Part shown: positions 28,542 through 37,873 of the stretch, piece by piece
Numbering within the stretch: position 1 is the first letter of the stretch
Layout: each line of letters starts with the position of its first letter
From: Chelativorans alearensis
Lineage (GTDB): Bacteria > Pseudomonadota > Alphaproteobacteria > Rhizobiales > Rhizobiaceae
Reading direction: 5' to 3'
DNA: 64,000 bases
NCBI RefSeq assembly: GCF_010993735.1
Contig: NZ_WQNI01000018.1
Coordinates: 1 to 64,000 of the forward strand
Position numbers and translations under genes: made by a program
The notes under the pieces: generated by a model
Seen by the model: only the letters and a program-made list of their open reading frames with translations
What the model was told of the DNA's origin: nothing
Databases searched by the model: none

Positions 28542-31325
28542 ATGCTTGAAAAGACCTATGACGCCGCGGGCGTCGAGAAGAAAATCGCCGAACGCTGGGA
28601 AGAGGCGGGCGCCTTCGCCGCCGGCGCCGGGGCCGAACCCGGCGCGGAAACCTTCACCATCGTCATCCCGCCGCCCAATGTGACCGGCTCGCTGCACATC
28701 GGCCACGCGCTCAACAACACGCTGCAGGACATCATGGTCCGCTTCGAGCGCATGCGCGGCAAGAACGTCTTGTGGCAGCCGGGCATGGATCATGCCGGCA
28801 TCGCCACGCAGATGGTGGTCGAGCGGCAGCTGATGGAGCGCCAGATAAACCGGCGCAAGCTCGGCCGCGAGAAGTTCATCGAGAAGGTCTGGGAGTGGAA
28901 GGAGGAGTCCGGCGGCGCCATCATGAACCAGTTGAAGCGCCTCGGCGCCTCCTGCGACTGGGACCGTGAGCGCTTCACCATGGACGAGGGGCTTTCGAAG
29001 GCCGTTCTCGAAGTGTTTGTCACGCTTTACAAGCAGGGGCTCATCTACCGCGACAAGCGGCTGGTCAACTGGGATCCGAAGCTTCTCACGGCGATCTCCG
29101 ATCTGGAGGTGGAGCAGGTCGAGGTCAATGGCCATCTCTGGCATTTCCGCTACCCGATCGAAGGTATGGCCTTCGACCCCGAGGACCAGAGAACCTATCT
29201 CACCGTCGCCACGACGCGGCCCGAGACGATGCTGGGCGACACCGCCGTCGCGGTGAACCCGGACGACGAGCGCTACAAGCACCTGGTCGGCAAGAACGTC
29301 ATCCTGCCCATCGTCGGGCGGAGGATTCCCATCGTCGCCGACGAATATTCCGACCCGGAAAAGGGCAGCGGTGCGGTGAAGATCACGCCCGCGCACGATT
29401 TCAACGATTTCGAGGTCGGCAAGCGGCATCGCCTGCGCGCGATCAATGTCATGACCGCCGAGGCGGCCATCGATATCCTGGAGAACGAGGATTTCCTCGA
29501 AGGCCTCGAGCCGACCGGGATGCAGCGCGGCGTGTGGCAGCAGTTGCAGGGGCTCGACCGGTTCGAGGCGCGCAAGCTGATCGTCAGGATCATGGAAGAG
29601 GGCGGGCTGGTCGGCAAGATCGAAGACCACGTCCACATGGTGCCGCACGATGAGAAGTCGAAATCGACGATCATCGAGCCGTTTCTCACCGACCAGTGGT
29701 ACGTCGACGCCAAGACGCTCGCCAAGCCGGCGATCGAATCCGTGCGCGCCGGGCGCACCTCCTTCGTGCCGAAGAACTGGGAGAAAACCTATTTCGAGTG
29801 GATGGAAAACATCCAGCCCTGGTGCATCTCGCGTCAGCTCTGGTGGGGACACCGGATTCCGGCCTGGTACGGCCCCGACGGGCAGGTCTTCGTCGAGAAG
29901 GACGAAGAGACGGCCCTGGAAGCGGCCATCCAGCACTACATCGCGCTGGAAGGGCCGTGGAAGGCCTGGGTGGAGGAGAAGCTCGAGAATTTCGCCCCCG
30001 GCGACATCCTGACCCGCGACGAGGACGTGCTGGATACCTGGTTCTCGTCGGCGCTATGGCCCTTCTCGACGCTCGGCTGGCCGGACAAGGCGCCGGCGCT
30101 CAAGACCTATTATCCGACCTCCGTTCTCGTCACCGGGTTCGACATCATCTTCTTCTGGGTCGCCCGGATGATGATGATGAGCCTGCATTTCATGGACGAG
30201 GAGCCGTTCCACACGGTCTACGTCCATGCGCTGGTGCGCGACAAGAACGGCGCCAAGATGTCGAAGTCGAAGGGCAACGTCATCGACCCGCTGGAACTGA
30301 TCGATGAGTACGGCGCCGACGCGCTGCGCTTCACGCTGGCTATCATGGCCGCCCAGGGGCGCGACGTGAAGCTCGACCCGGCGCGGGTGGCAGGCTACCG
30401 CAACTTCGGCACCAAGCTGTGGAACGCCACGCGCTTCGCGCAGATGAACGGCGTGGCGCGCGATGCCACGTTCCGGCCGGAGAACGCCAAGCTGGCGATC
30501 AATCGCTGGATATTGACGGAGCTGACGAAGGCTGCGGCGGCGGTGACCGACGGCATCACCTCCTACCGGTTCAACGATGCGGCGGGCGCGGCCTACCGTT
30601 TCGTCTGGAGCCTGTTCTGCGATTGGTACCTGGAACTGCTCAAGCCCGTCTTTTCCGGCAAGGACGAGGCGGCCAAGGCCGAGGCGCGGGCTTGCGCGGC
30701 CTATGTGCTGGACGACATCTACAAGCTTCTCCACCCCATGATGCCCTTCATGACGGAGGAATTGTGGGCGCTGACGGCGGGCGAGGGCGGCCGCAACGAC
30801 CTCCTGGCCCTGACGCGCTGGCCGCGGCCGGGCTTCGAGGACGACGAGGCGGCAGCCGACATCAACTGGCTGGTCGATCTCGTCTCCGGCATCCGTTCCG
30901 TGCGCGCCGAGATGAACGTGCCGCCTGCATCCGTGGCGCCGCTGATCGCCGTCGGTGCGGACGAGACGACGCGGGCGCGTCTTGCCCGCCACGATCCGGC
31001 CATCCGGCGGCTGGCGCGTGTCGGCGAGGTGGGCTTTGCCGGGGAAGCGCCGAAAGGTTCGGCACAGATCCTGCTGGGCGAGGCGACCTTCTGCCTGCCG
31101 CTCGGCGACCTCATCGACCTTAAGGCCGAGGTTGCGCGGCTGGAGAAGGAAATCGCCAAGATGGCGGGCGAGGTCCAGCGCCTGGAAAAGAAGCTCGGCA
31201 ATGACAAGTTCGTCGCCAATGCGCCGGAGGAGATCGTCGCCGCCGAGCGCGAGAAGCTGGCCGAGTTCGTCGAGGCCAGGACGCGGCTCGAAGCCGCCCT
31301 GGCGCGCGTGCGCGAGGCGGGCTGA
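28542..31325 (+). CDS. valS: Valyl-tRNA synthetase
   Basis: 927 residues. The class I motifs are SLHIGHALN (HIGH) near residue 46 and AKMSKSKGN (KMSKS) near residue 569. The inserted CP1 editing domain (about 190-380) and a C-terminal coiled coil (about 860-925, with KLGNDKFVANAPEEIVAAE) are also present. It charges tRNA(Val) in the cytosol. It has normal length and no odd feature. It is transcribed alone after popZ. Confidence 0.97.
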   Translation: MLEKTYDAAGVEKKIAERWEEAGAFAAGAGAEPGAETFTIVIPPPNVTGSLHIGHALNNTLQDIMVRFERMRGKNVLWQPGMDHAGIATQMVVERQLMERQINRRKLGREKFIEKVWEWKEESGGAIMNQLKRLGASCDWDRERFTMDEGLSKAVLEVFVTLYKQGLIYRDKRLVNWDPKLLTAISDLEVEQVEVNGHLWHFRYPIEGMAFDPEDQRTYLTVATTRPETMLGDTAVAVNPDDERYKHLVGKNVILPIVGRRIPIVADEYSDPEKGSGAVKITPAHDFNDFEVGKRHRLRAINVMTAEAAIDILENEDFLEGLEPTGMQRGVWQQLQGLDRFEARKLIVRIMEEGGLVGKIEDHVHMVPHDEKSKSTIIEPFLTDQWYVDAKTLAKPAIESVRAGRTSFVPKNWEKTYFEWMENIQPWCISRQLWWGHRIPAWYGPDGQVFVEKDEETALEAAIQHYIALEGPWKAWVEEKLENFAPGDILTRDEDVLDTWFSSALWPFSTLGWPDKAPALKTYYPTSVLVTGFDIIFFWVARMMMMSLHFMDEEPFHTVYVHALVRDKNGAKMSKSKGNVIDPLELIDEYGADALRFTLAIMAAQGRDVKLDPARVAGYRNFGTKLWNATRFAQMNGVARDATFRPENAKLAINRWILTELTKAAAAVTDGITSYRFNDAAGAAYRFVWSLFCDWYLELLKPVFSGKDEAAKAEARACAAYVLDDIYKLLHPMMPFMTEELWALTAGEGGRNDLLALTRWPRPGFEDDEAAADINWLVDLVSGIRSVRAEMNVPPASVAPLIAVGADETTRARLARHDPAIRRLARVGEVGFAGEAPKGSAQILLGEATFCLPLGDLIDLKAEVARLEKEIAKMAGEVQRLEKKLGNDKFVANAPEEIVAAEREKLAEFVEARTRLEAALARVREAG

Positions 31326-31693
31326 GCGCCCGCCAGCGGGCCGGGCCGATTCGCCCCGGCCCCTCCGCGGGGGTCCCGAAAGCGCAAAAGAGGTAGTGCG
31401 TAGACCGCCTCTTCCTCCATGGTTCATCTTTTTGGAGGGATGTCACGTTTTTGCAACAGCGGCTTCGACTGCCGGCGTTTGTTGCTGAAAAACGGCCGAT
31501 TTGCGGCCAAAATGGGCATGGCCTCGCCACGTTTTGCACCGCCGCAGCACCTCTTGTCCGCCAAAATGGGGCTTACGTACAGGTAAAAGCTGGCCTTCTC
31601 CCGCTGCGCGACGCGCGAAGTTAATTGTCTGCGATAATAGCCTTGTTATCCTGCCTTCACACGAGCGTTTAAAGGTAAGGGAGGGTCCTCGTA
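31326..31693. other. 368-base spacer between valS and fadL-like gene
   Basis: No gene was seen. A GC hairpin without T-run lies at 31338-31362 (GGGCCGGG with CCCGGCCC). The 11-base word GCCAAAATGGG occurs twice, at about 31506 and 31560, 54 bases apart. AT-richer sequence at about 31620-31660 (TTAATTGTCTGCGATAATAG) is a likely promoter for the porin gene. Confidence 0.45.
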
Positions 31694-32845
31694 ATGCGTT
31701 TCAGTCTTTTGGGATATTCGGCTTTGACCGCCGTGCTCATCGCGGGCAGCGCCCAGGCCAACGGGTTTTCGCGCGGCACGGCGGATACGGATATTCTTTA
31801 TGACGACGGGAATTTCACTTTCCGCGCCGGCGCGATCTATGTCACGCCCAGCCACAAGCTGGAGTCGACCCCAACCGCGGCGCCCAATCCGGCCATTGAG
31901 GGGCATAACTATCTTGAAAACTACATCATCCCGACGGGGGCGGTGAAGTTCGGATTCACCGAAAACCTGGCCTGCGCGGGAACCTTCACGACCCCCTATG
32001 GCGCGAATTCCAGCTACGATTCGTTTTATGGTCCTTCCGGCAAATTGCTGGAAGAGTTCACGGTCGCGGAATTCGGCGCCACATGTGCCGTCTTCTTGCC
32101 CGTCGGGCCTGGGCGCCTCGCCATTCTGGGCGGCGCGTTCATCGAGTCGTTCGATTACACGCTGGAGGCCGAACCGTTGCTCCTTGGCGGAGCTCCGCTG
32201 AGTGTCGATCTTGATAGCCGTGCCTATGGCTGGCGAGCGGGCATCGGTTATGAGATTCCCGAATACGCGTTCCGCGCCGAACTCATGTACCGGTCGGGAA
32301 CGACGCATGACGCCACGGGCAGCGGGGTGTTTATCCATCCGGTGTTTGGTCCTGTCCCGCTTTCGGCGGACGGCAATGGCGAGCTTCCCCAAAGCGTGGA
32401 GTTGAAGCTTCAATCGGGCATCGCGCCGGGCTGGCTTGCTTTCGGTTCAGTCAAATGGACGGATTGGTCCGTGAATGAGACGCTGGATCTGTCCGTATCG
32501 AACCCCGCCGTTGGAACGATTGATAGTCTCAATCAATATTATTGGGACGACAGCTGGACCATCACCGCCGGCGTCGGTCACGCCTTCACGGAAAAGGTCT
32601 CCGGTTCGGTTCTGCTGCAATGGGACCAGGGCGTCAGCACCGGGTTCGACCTGCGTGGAGACAAGTGGATGGTCGCAGCGGGCGCCAGCTTCAAGGATTC
32701 GCTTGGCGGCGAGTTGCGCCTCGGGGCCGGCGCCGTCCACCTGGCTTCGGTGGACATCGACGATCCGACCGCGATCAATGCGGGAGCTTCCGCCGATTCC
32801 GGCTGGGCCGGCATCTTCTCGGCCTCCTACAAGGTGAAATGGTAA
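31694..32845 (+). CDS. FadL/OmpP1-family outer-membrane transport protein
   Basis: 383 residues from ATG 31694, with AAGGGAGGG upstream. The signal peptide ends at AQA, and the mature protein begins NGFSRGTADTD. This resembles the N-terminal hatch start of FadL-type porins (NG-F-). The barrel strands alternate with aromatic girdles, and the last strand is SASYKVKW. Its role is uptake of long-chain fatty acids or other hydrophobic compounds across the outer membrane. It is followed by a terminator. Confidence 0.85.
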   Translation: MRFSLLGYSALTAVLIAGSAQANGFSRGTADTDILYDDGNFTFRAGAIYVTPSHKLESTPTAAPNPAIEGHNYLENYIIPTGAVKFGFTENLACAGTFTTPYGANSSYDSFYGPSGKLLEEFTVAEFGATCAVFLPVGPGRLAILGGAFIESFDYTLEAEPLLLGGAPLSVDLDSRAYGWRAGIGYEIPEYAFRAELMYRSGTTHDATGSGVFIHPVFGPVPLSADGNGELPQSVELKLQSGIAPGWLAFGSVKWTDWSVNETLDLSVSNPAVGTIDSLNQYYWDDSWTITAGVGHAFTEKVSGSVLLQWDQGVSTGFDLRGDKWMVAAGASFKDSLGGELRLGAGAVHLASVDIDDPTAINAGASADSGWAGIFSASYKVKW

Positions 32846-32876
32846 TACCGCGGCAGATCCGTTCGATCTGCATCTC

Positions 32877-32902
32877 GACCCGGCCTTCGTGCCGGGTCTT
32901 TT
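32877..32902 (+). terminator. Intrinsic terminator of fadL-like gene
   Basis: GACCCGGC (32877-32884) pairs with GCCGGGTC (32891-32898) around a six-base loop, followed by TTTTCTT. It is 31 bases after the stop codon. Confidence 0.85.
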
Positions 32903-33012
32903 CTTGTGCGGCGAGCGGCCGGAAGTTGCGGCAAATTGCGTCGAAGGGCTTGAAACCGAAGCCGAACTACCGCAGATAGATGGGGTATGTCACCCGGGCC
33001 GGGCCCCTCTGG

Positions 33013-33063
33013 CAGGCAAGGCGTTGCCTGTGATGTCGGACCGATCGACAACGCGCTAACGCG
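33013..33063 (+). promoter_or_regulatory. Structured leader upstream of terC-like gene
   Basis: A perfect hairpin, CAGGCAA (33013-33019) with TTGCCTG (33024-33030), and a second, CGCG-CTAA-CGCG (33052-33063), lie in the 180 bases before the Alx/TerC gene. Alx-type genes in E. coli have a yybP-ykoY manganese riboswitch in this place. I cannot match its consensus, so this stays a candidate leader only. Confidence 0.3.
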
Positions 33064-33084
33064 GCGCAACCTTCAACCCAACAA

Positions 33085-34014
33085 ATGACATTGCATGATT
33101 GGCTGTGGCCCGGCTTCCTGGCGTTCGTCGCCATTATTCTCTTTGTCGACCTTTTCGTTCTTCACCGCCGGGATCACGTCATCTCGACGTCCGGGGCGTG
33201 CCGTACCGTGGGCGCCTATGTGGGACTGGCGATGCTGTTCGCCGCCGGGGTGTTCGCCTTTGCTGGCGCTGACCGGGGAGCCGAGTTCCTTACCGGCTAT
33301 CTGATCGAGCAGGCGCTTTCCCTCGACAACATCTTCGTCATCGCGCTCATCTTCACCTATTTCAAGGTGCCGGCGGAAGCCCAGTACCGGGTGCTGTTCT
33401 ATGGCATCGTCGGCGCCATCGTCATGCGGCTGTCGCTCATCGTGCCGGGCGTGAAGCTGGTGGACCAGTTCCACGTGGTGGCCATGGCGCTGGGCGGGCT
33501 CCTCATCTTCTCCGGCTTCAAGATGATGACGAGTGGCGACGACATGGTCGACCCCGGCGAAAGCTTCGCCGTCAAGTTGCTCATGCGCACCGGCCGTGTC
33601 ACGCCGGAATATGACGGGGCGAAGTTCCTCACCCGCCGCAACGGCCTTCTCTACATGACGCCGCTCTTCGTCGTGCTGGTAACGGTCGAGATCACCGACC
33701 TCGTCTTCGCTGTGGACTCCATTCCGGCGGTGCTGGCGGTTTCAAACGATGCCTTTATCGTCTTTTCCTCCAATGTCTTCGCCATCCTCGGCCTGCGCGC
33801 GCTGTTCTTCGTGCTGTCGGGCATGCTGCGCACCTTCCGCCACCTGAAGACCGGGCTGTCGCTGGTTCTCGTCTTCATCGGCCTGAAGATGCTGTTTGCC
33901 CAATATATCGAGATTCCCTCGATGGTGGCGCTCGGCGTGACCGCGCTCATTATCGGCGCCTCGGTGGTGGCCTCCATACTGCATCGCGAGGAGAGCTCCG
34001 AGACGGAGCGTTAG
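33085..34014 (+). CDS. TerC/Alx family membrane protein
   Basis: 309 residues with about seven to nine membrane helices. It has the Alx-type signature: Asp residues in ALSLDNIFVIALIF and TDLVFAVDSIPAVLA, which line the proposed metal pathway. Family members export manganese or assist metal loading, and some respond to tellurite or alkaline pH. The segment between helices (MMTSGDDMVDPGE) is typical of the redox-switched Alx subgroup. Transcribed alone. Confidence 0.88.
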   Translation: MTLHDWLWPGFLAFVAIILFVDLFVLHRRDHVISTSGACRTVGAYVGLAMLFAAGVFAFAGADRGAEFLTGYLIEQALSLDNIFVIALIFTYFKVPAEAQYRVLFYGIVGAIVMRLSLIVPGVKLVDQFHVVAMALGGLLIFSGFKMMTSGDDMVDPGESFAVKLLMRTGRVTPEYDGAKFLTRRNGLLYMTPLFVVLVTVEITDLVFAVDSIPAVLAVSNDAFIVFSSNVFAILGLRALFFVLSGMLRTFRHLKTGLSLVLVFIGLKMLFAQYIEIPSMVALGVTALIIGASVVASILHREESSETER

Positions 34015-34027
34015 CCCGCGTCCTATC

Positions 34028-34061
34028 TGCCGATCCGCTATCAAAATGTTGCGGATCGGCA
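34028..34061. repeat. 11-bp perfect inverted repeat between terC-like gene and ilvD
   Basis: TGCCGATCCGC at 34028-34038 pairs with GCGGATCGGCA at 34051-34061, with a 12-base AT-rich loop. There is no T-run. It lies 14 bases after the terC-like stop and 150 bases before ilvD. It could be a stem that protects the upstream RNA or an operator. Confidence 0.6.
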
Positions 34062-34212
34062 ACACTTTCTCAAGATGCTATGCGCTAGAACTGTGCGGGG
34101 ACGATACGTCAATTTCCCGCCATAAACCGGGCGCACCGAAAACATCTCTCGGACCGCGCCATTACGAAAACGCGTGTCAGGAGAAGCCGCAAAGCTGCGG
34201 CAAAGGTGAATT

Positions 34213-35937
34213 ATGGACGCTCGAGCGATTTCAAAGGCAAAACTTCCCAGCCGCCACGTGACCGTCGGCCCGGCGCGTGCGCCGCATCGGTCCTACCTCT
34301 ACGCCATGGGCCTTTCGCCGGAGGAGATCGCACAGCCGCTGGTAGGCGTCGCTACCTGCTGGAACGAAGCCGCTCCGTGCAACATTTCGCTGATGCGCCA
34401 GGCGCAGGTGGTCAAGAAGGGCGTGGCCGCCGCCAGGGGCACGCCGCGCGAGTTCACCACCATCACCGTCACCGATGGCATCGCCATGGGCCATCAGGGC
34501 ATGAAGGCCTCGCTGGTGTCGCGCGACGTCATCGCCGATTCCGTCGAGCTGACCATGCGCGGCCACTGCTACGATGCCCTGGTGGGGCTCGCCGGCTGCG
34601 ACAAGTCGCTGCCCGGCATGATGATGGCCATGGTGCGGCTCAACGTGCCGTCGGTCTTCATCTACGGCGGCTCCATCCTGCCCGGCACCTTTCGCGGGCG
34701 CCAGATCACCGTCCAGGACGTTTTCGAGGCCGTGGGCCAGCATTCGGTCGGGACCATATCCGACGACGACCTTTCCGAGATCGAGCAGGCGGCGTGTCCC
34801 TCGGCCGGCTCTTGCGGGGCGCAATTCACCGCCAACACCATGGCGACGGTGGCAGAGGCCATCGGCCTGGCGTTGCCCTATTCCTGCGGCGCGCCGGCGC
34901 CTTACGAGATGCGCGACCGCTTCAACTACGCTTCGGGCGAGAAGGTGATGGAGCTGATCGCCAAGCAGATCCGCCCGCGCGACATCGTCACCCGCAAGGC
35001 GCTGGAGAACGCGGCGGCCGTGGTCGCCGCCTCGGGCGGCTCGACCAACGGGGCGCTGCACCTGCCGGCCATCGCCCATGAGGCGGGCATCAAGTTCGAT
35101 CTCTTCGACGTGGCGGAGATCTTCAAGAAGACCCCTTATATCGCCGACCTGAAGCCGGGCGGCAAATATGTCGCCAAGGACATGTTCGAGGCTGGCGGCA
35201 TCCCGCTTCTGATGAAGACGCTGCTGGATAACGGCTACCTGCACGGCGACTGCATGACGGTGACCGGCCGCACGGTGGCCGAGAACATGGAGCGCGTTCA
35301 GTGGAACGACGCGCAGGACGTGGTGTACCCGGCCAACAAGCCCATCAGCCCCACCGGCGGCGTCGTCGGCCTGAAAGGCAATCTGGCGCCCGAGGGGGCC
35401 ATCGTGAAGGTCGCCGGCATGAAGAACTTGAGGTTCTCCGGTCCGGCGCGCTGCTTCGATTCGGAAGAGGAGTGCTTCGCCGCCGTCAACGAGCGCCGCT
35501 ACGAGGAAGGCGAAGTGCTGGTGATTCGCTACGAGGGCCCCAAGGGCGGCCCCGGCATGCGCGAGATGCTGGCCACCACCGCCGCCCTCTACGGCCAGGG
35601 CATGGGCGACAAGGTGGCGCTGATCACCGACGGTCGCTTCTCAGGCGCCACGCGTGGCTTCTGCATCGGCCATGTGGGGCCGGAGGCCGCCACCGGCGGG
35701 CCCATCGGCCTTCTGCGTGATGGCGACGTCATCACCATCGATGCGGTGGAAGGCACGATCGATGTGGCACTCAGCGAGGAAGAGCTTGCCGAGCGCCTGA
35801 AGGGCTGGACGCCCCGCGAAACGGACTACCAGTCCGGCGCGATCTGGAAGTACGCGCAGACGGTCGGTTCGGCTCGCTACGGCGCCGTGACCCATCCCGG
35901 CGGGGAGAAAGAAACCCACTGCTATGCGGATATCTAA
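34213..35937 (+). CDS. ilvD: Dihydroxy-acid dehydratase
   Basis: 574 residues with AAAGGTGAA upstream. The Fe-S cysteines are in GCDKSLPG and the SAGSCG motif ([11 protein letters not shown]), plus [10 protein letters not shown] at the N-terminus. [21 protein letters not shown] is the conserved C-terminal signature. The enzyme makes 2-keto acids for valine, isoleucine and pantothenate synthesis. At 574 residues it belongs to the shorter, plant-like/alphaproteobacterial class, which probably holds a [2Fe-2S] cluster. The stop lies inside exoR. Confidence 0.95.
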   Translation: MDARAISKAKLPSRHVTVGPARAPHRSYLYAMGLSPEEIAQPLVGVATCWNEAAPCNISLMRQAQVVKKGVAAARGTPREFTTITVTDGIAMGHQGMKASLVSRDVIADSVELTMRGHCYDALVGLAGCDKSLPGMMMAMVRLNVPSVFIYGGSILPGTFRGRQITVQDVFEAVGQHSVGTISDDDLSEIEQAACPSAGSCGAQFTANTMATVAEAIGLALPYSCGAPAPYEMRDRFNYASGEKVMELIAKQIRPRDIVTRKALENAAAVVAASGGSTNGALHLPAIAHEAGIKFDLFDVAEIFKKTPYIADLKPGGKYVAKDMFEAGGIPLLMKTLLDNGYLHGDCMTVTGRTVAENMERVQWNDAQDVVYPANKPISPTGGVVGLKGNLAPEGAIVKVAGMKNLRFSGPARCFDSEEECFAAVNERRYEEGEVLVIRYEGPKGGPGMREMLATTAALYGQGMGDKVALITDGRFSGATRGFCIGHVGPEAATGGPIGLLRDGDVITIDAVEGTIDVALSEEELAERLKGWTPRETDYQSGAIWKYAQTVGSARYGAVTHPGGEKETHCYADI

Positions 35938-36718
35938 GCAAATCACGGGCGGCTTTGCCGCCGCCGCACTGGTGCTGATGGGCCCCATCGGCCCTGCGCT
36001 CGCGCTCGATGAGAACGTGGTGGTGCAGCAGCCGCGCAGCCCTTGGGACGTCTTCCGCTTCGGCTTCTCCGCCTACAAGAGCGGCAAGAAGGAAGAAGCG
36101 GTGGAGGCCTACCGCTACGCCGCCGAGAACGGCCAGGTCGGCGCGAGCTGGAAGCTTGCCCGCATGTATGCCGAAGGCGACGGCGTTGCCCGCAACGACT
36201 ACGAGGCCTTCAAGTTCTTCTCCGAGGTCGCCCAGCAGGATGTGCGGCCCGGCAGCCGTGACGAAAGCTATGTCTCGGACGCGCTGGTGGCCGTCGGCCG
36301 GTATCTTAAGACGGGGATTCCCGGTTCGCCCGTCGAGGCCAATCCGGCCGCCGCGCAGCAGTATTTCATGCGTGCGGCCGCTGCATACCGCAACGCATCG
36401 GCGCAATACGAGCTCGGCCACATGTTCCTGACCGGCGAGGGCGGGACGCAAAACGTCCAACAGGCCGCACGCTGGCTGCAGCTCTCCGCCGAGAAAGGCC
36501 ATGCCGGTGCCCAGGCGACCCTCGGCAACCTCCTGTTCCATAGCGGCAAGGTCGTGCGCGGGTTGGCACTGATGACCGCAGCACTGGAGCGGGCGGCACC
36601 TGCCGACGTTCCCTGGATCCGCGCCATGCAGGAGGAGGCATTCGCCGTGGCCGCCGAATCCGACCGCCGCACGGCCATCGCGCTGGCCGAGGATTATCTG
36701 TCGAACGGGATGGAATAG
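35924..36718 (+). CDS. exoR: ExoR, periplasmic regulator of exopolysaccharide and ExoS-ChvI signalling
   Basis: 264 residues. The signal peptide (residues 1-28, ALALDEN cleavage) is followed by several Sel1-like repeats ([50 protein letters not shown]), as in Sinorhizobium ExoR. In that species it holds back the ExoS sensor kinase in the periplasm and so represses succinoglycan and controls motility. The start overlaps the ilvD end by 14 bases, the known rhizobial neighbour order. A generic Sel1-repeat protein is the alternative. Confidence 0.88.
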   Translation: MRISKQITGGFAAAALVLMGPIGPALALDENVVVQQPRSPWDVFRFGFSAYKSGKKEEAVEAYRYAAENGQVGASWKLARMYAEGDGVARNDYEAFKFFSEVAQQDVRPGSRDESYVSDALVAVGRYLKTGIPGSPVEANPAAAQQYFMRAAAAYRNASAQYELGHMFLTGEGGTQNVQQAARWLQLSAEKGHAGAQATLGNLLFHSGKVVRGLALMTAALERAAPADVPWIRAMQEEAFAVAAESDRRTAIALAEDYLSNGME

Positions 36719-36730
36719 TGCTGAGGCCCG

Positions 36731-36849
36731 CCCTCGTGGTTCGACAAGCTCACCATGAGGGCTTCCGTGCGCGCCCAACCTTCAACGTCGAGGCTTGCAC
36801 GACGGTGATCTGCCTTCGCCCTCATGGTGAGCTTGTCGAACCACGAGGG
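36731..36849. repeat. Inverted repeat, family A copy 2
   Basis: Perfect 32-bp arms at 36731-36762 and 36818-36849 enclose a 55-base loop. It is followed by GAAGGCACGC, the same flank as at 530-635. It lies downstream of exoR. Confidence 0.9.
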
Positions 36850-36872
36850 TGAAGGCACGCGCCTATGTCTTA

Positions 36873-36975
36873 GAGCAATTCCAGGAAAAGTGGAAACCGG
36901 TTTTCCGTCCGGAATTGCGTGAAATCAAAAGGTTAGATCCTTTCATCGTTTCTGTGAAATGATGAAAGGATCTAA
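36873..36975. repeat. RIME-like double palindrome, copy 3
   Basis: Palindrome 1 spans 36873-36917 (GAGCAATTCC to GGAATTGC around ACCGGTTTTCC). Palindrome 2 has perfect 14-bp arms TTAGATCCTTTCAT (36933-36946) and its complement (36962-36975). The stop codon of xthA (36972-36974 on the minus strand) lies in the right arm. Confidence 0.9.
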
Positions 36976-37751
36976 ATCAGCTCCACCACCACCGGCACGT
37001 GGTCCGACGGCTTTTCCCAGGCACGGGTGTGCTTCTGCACGGCGGTTGAAGACAGCCGGTCCGCGGCCTCCGGCGACAGCATCAGGTGGTCGATGCGGAT
37101 GCCGTTGTTCTTCTGCCAGGCGCCGGCCTGGTAGTCCCAGAAGGTGTAGACGCCCGGCTCGTCGTTGACGGCGCGCAGGGCGTCGGTCATGCCGAGATTG
37201 GCAAGCCTGCGGAAGGCCTGCCGGCTTTCCGGCTGGTAGAGTGCGTCGCCGAGCCATGCCTCGGCGTTCTTGGCATCGGCCGGTTCAGGGATGACGTTGT
37301 AGTCACCCGCAAGCACCAAAGGCTCCTCCAGCGCCAGCCGCGCCTTTGTCCAGCCTTCGAGCCGTTCCATCCAGCCGAGCTTATAGGCGAATTTCTCGCT
37401 GGCGACCGGGTTGCCGTTGGGCAGATAGAGCGAGGCGACCCTGAGGGCGCCCGTCTCGGTGGAGAAGACCCCTTCGATGAAGCGCGCCTGCTCATCCGCG
37501 TCGTTGCCCGGAAGGCCACGGTTGACCTCGTCGAAGCGTAGCTTCGACAGGATCGCGACGCCGTTGAAGCCCTTCTGGCCACTGGTTTCCACGTGGTAGC
37601 CGAGGGCTTCTATCGGCTCGCGCGGAAACTGCTCGTCGACGGACTTGATCTCCTGCAGGCAGACGATGTCGGGCCCCGCCTCCTGCAGCCAGTGCAAGAG
37701 ATTGTCGATGCGCGCCTTGACGCCGTTTATGTTCCAGGTGGCGATCTTCAT
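36972..37751 (-). CDS. xthA: Exodeoxyribonuclease III (AP endonuclease)
   Basis: 259 residues, the usual length. The metal and active-site motifs are visible: WNINGVKARI at the start, CLQEIKSVDEQFP, and DYNVIPEPADAKN near residue 150. Near the C-terminus RIDHLMLSP and the final DHVPVVVEL carry the conserved Asp-His. It acts in base-excision repair at abasic sites. The terminal stop codon is in a RIME-like element. It is divergent from the permease gene across 122 bases. Confidence 0.95.
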   Translation of the reverse strand: MKIATWNINGVKARIDNLLHWLQEAGPDIVCLQEIKSVDEQFPREPIEALGYHVETSGQKGFNGVAILSKLRFDEVNRGLPGNDADEQARFIEGVFSTETGALRVASLYLPNGNPVASEKFAYKLGWMERLEGWTKARLALEEPLVLAGDYNVIPEPADAKNAEAWLGDALYQPESRQAFRRLANLGMTDALRAVNDEPGVYTFWDYQAGAWQKNNGIRIDHLMLSPEAADRLSSTAVQKHTRAWEKPSDHVPVVVELI

Positions 37752-37873
37752 GCAGAGCTTGTTTCTCTTTCAAAAAAACCATGGGTGGTGACATGTGCAA
37801 CTCTGCGTGATCTTTTCACGTCCGCCAACAAAAAAAGATAACGAAAGGGCGGTTATCAGAGAGGGGTCACACA

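Noticed and set aside
28512-29936. 474-codon minus-strand open frame over valS
   Set aside because: It is antisense to clearly coding valS with class I motifs. GC-rich codons often leave the opposite strand open.
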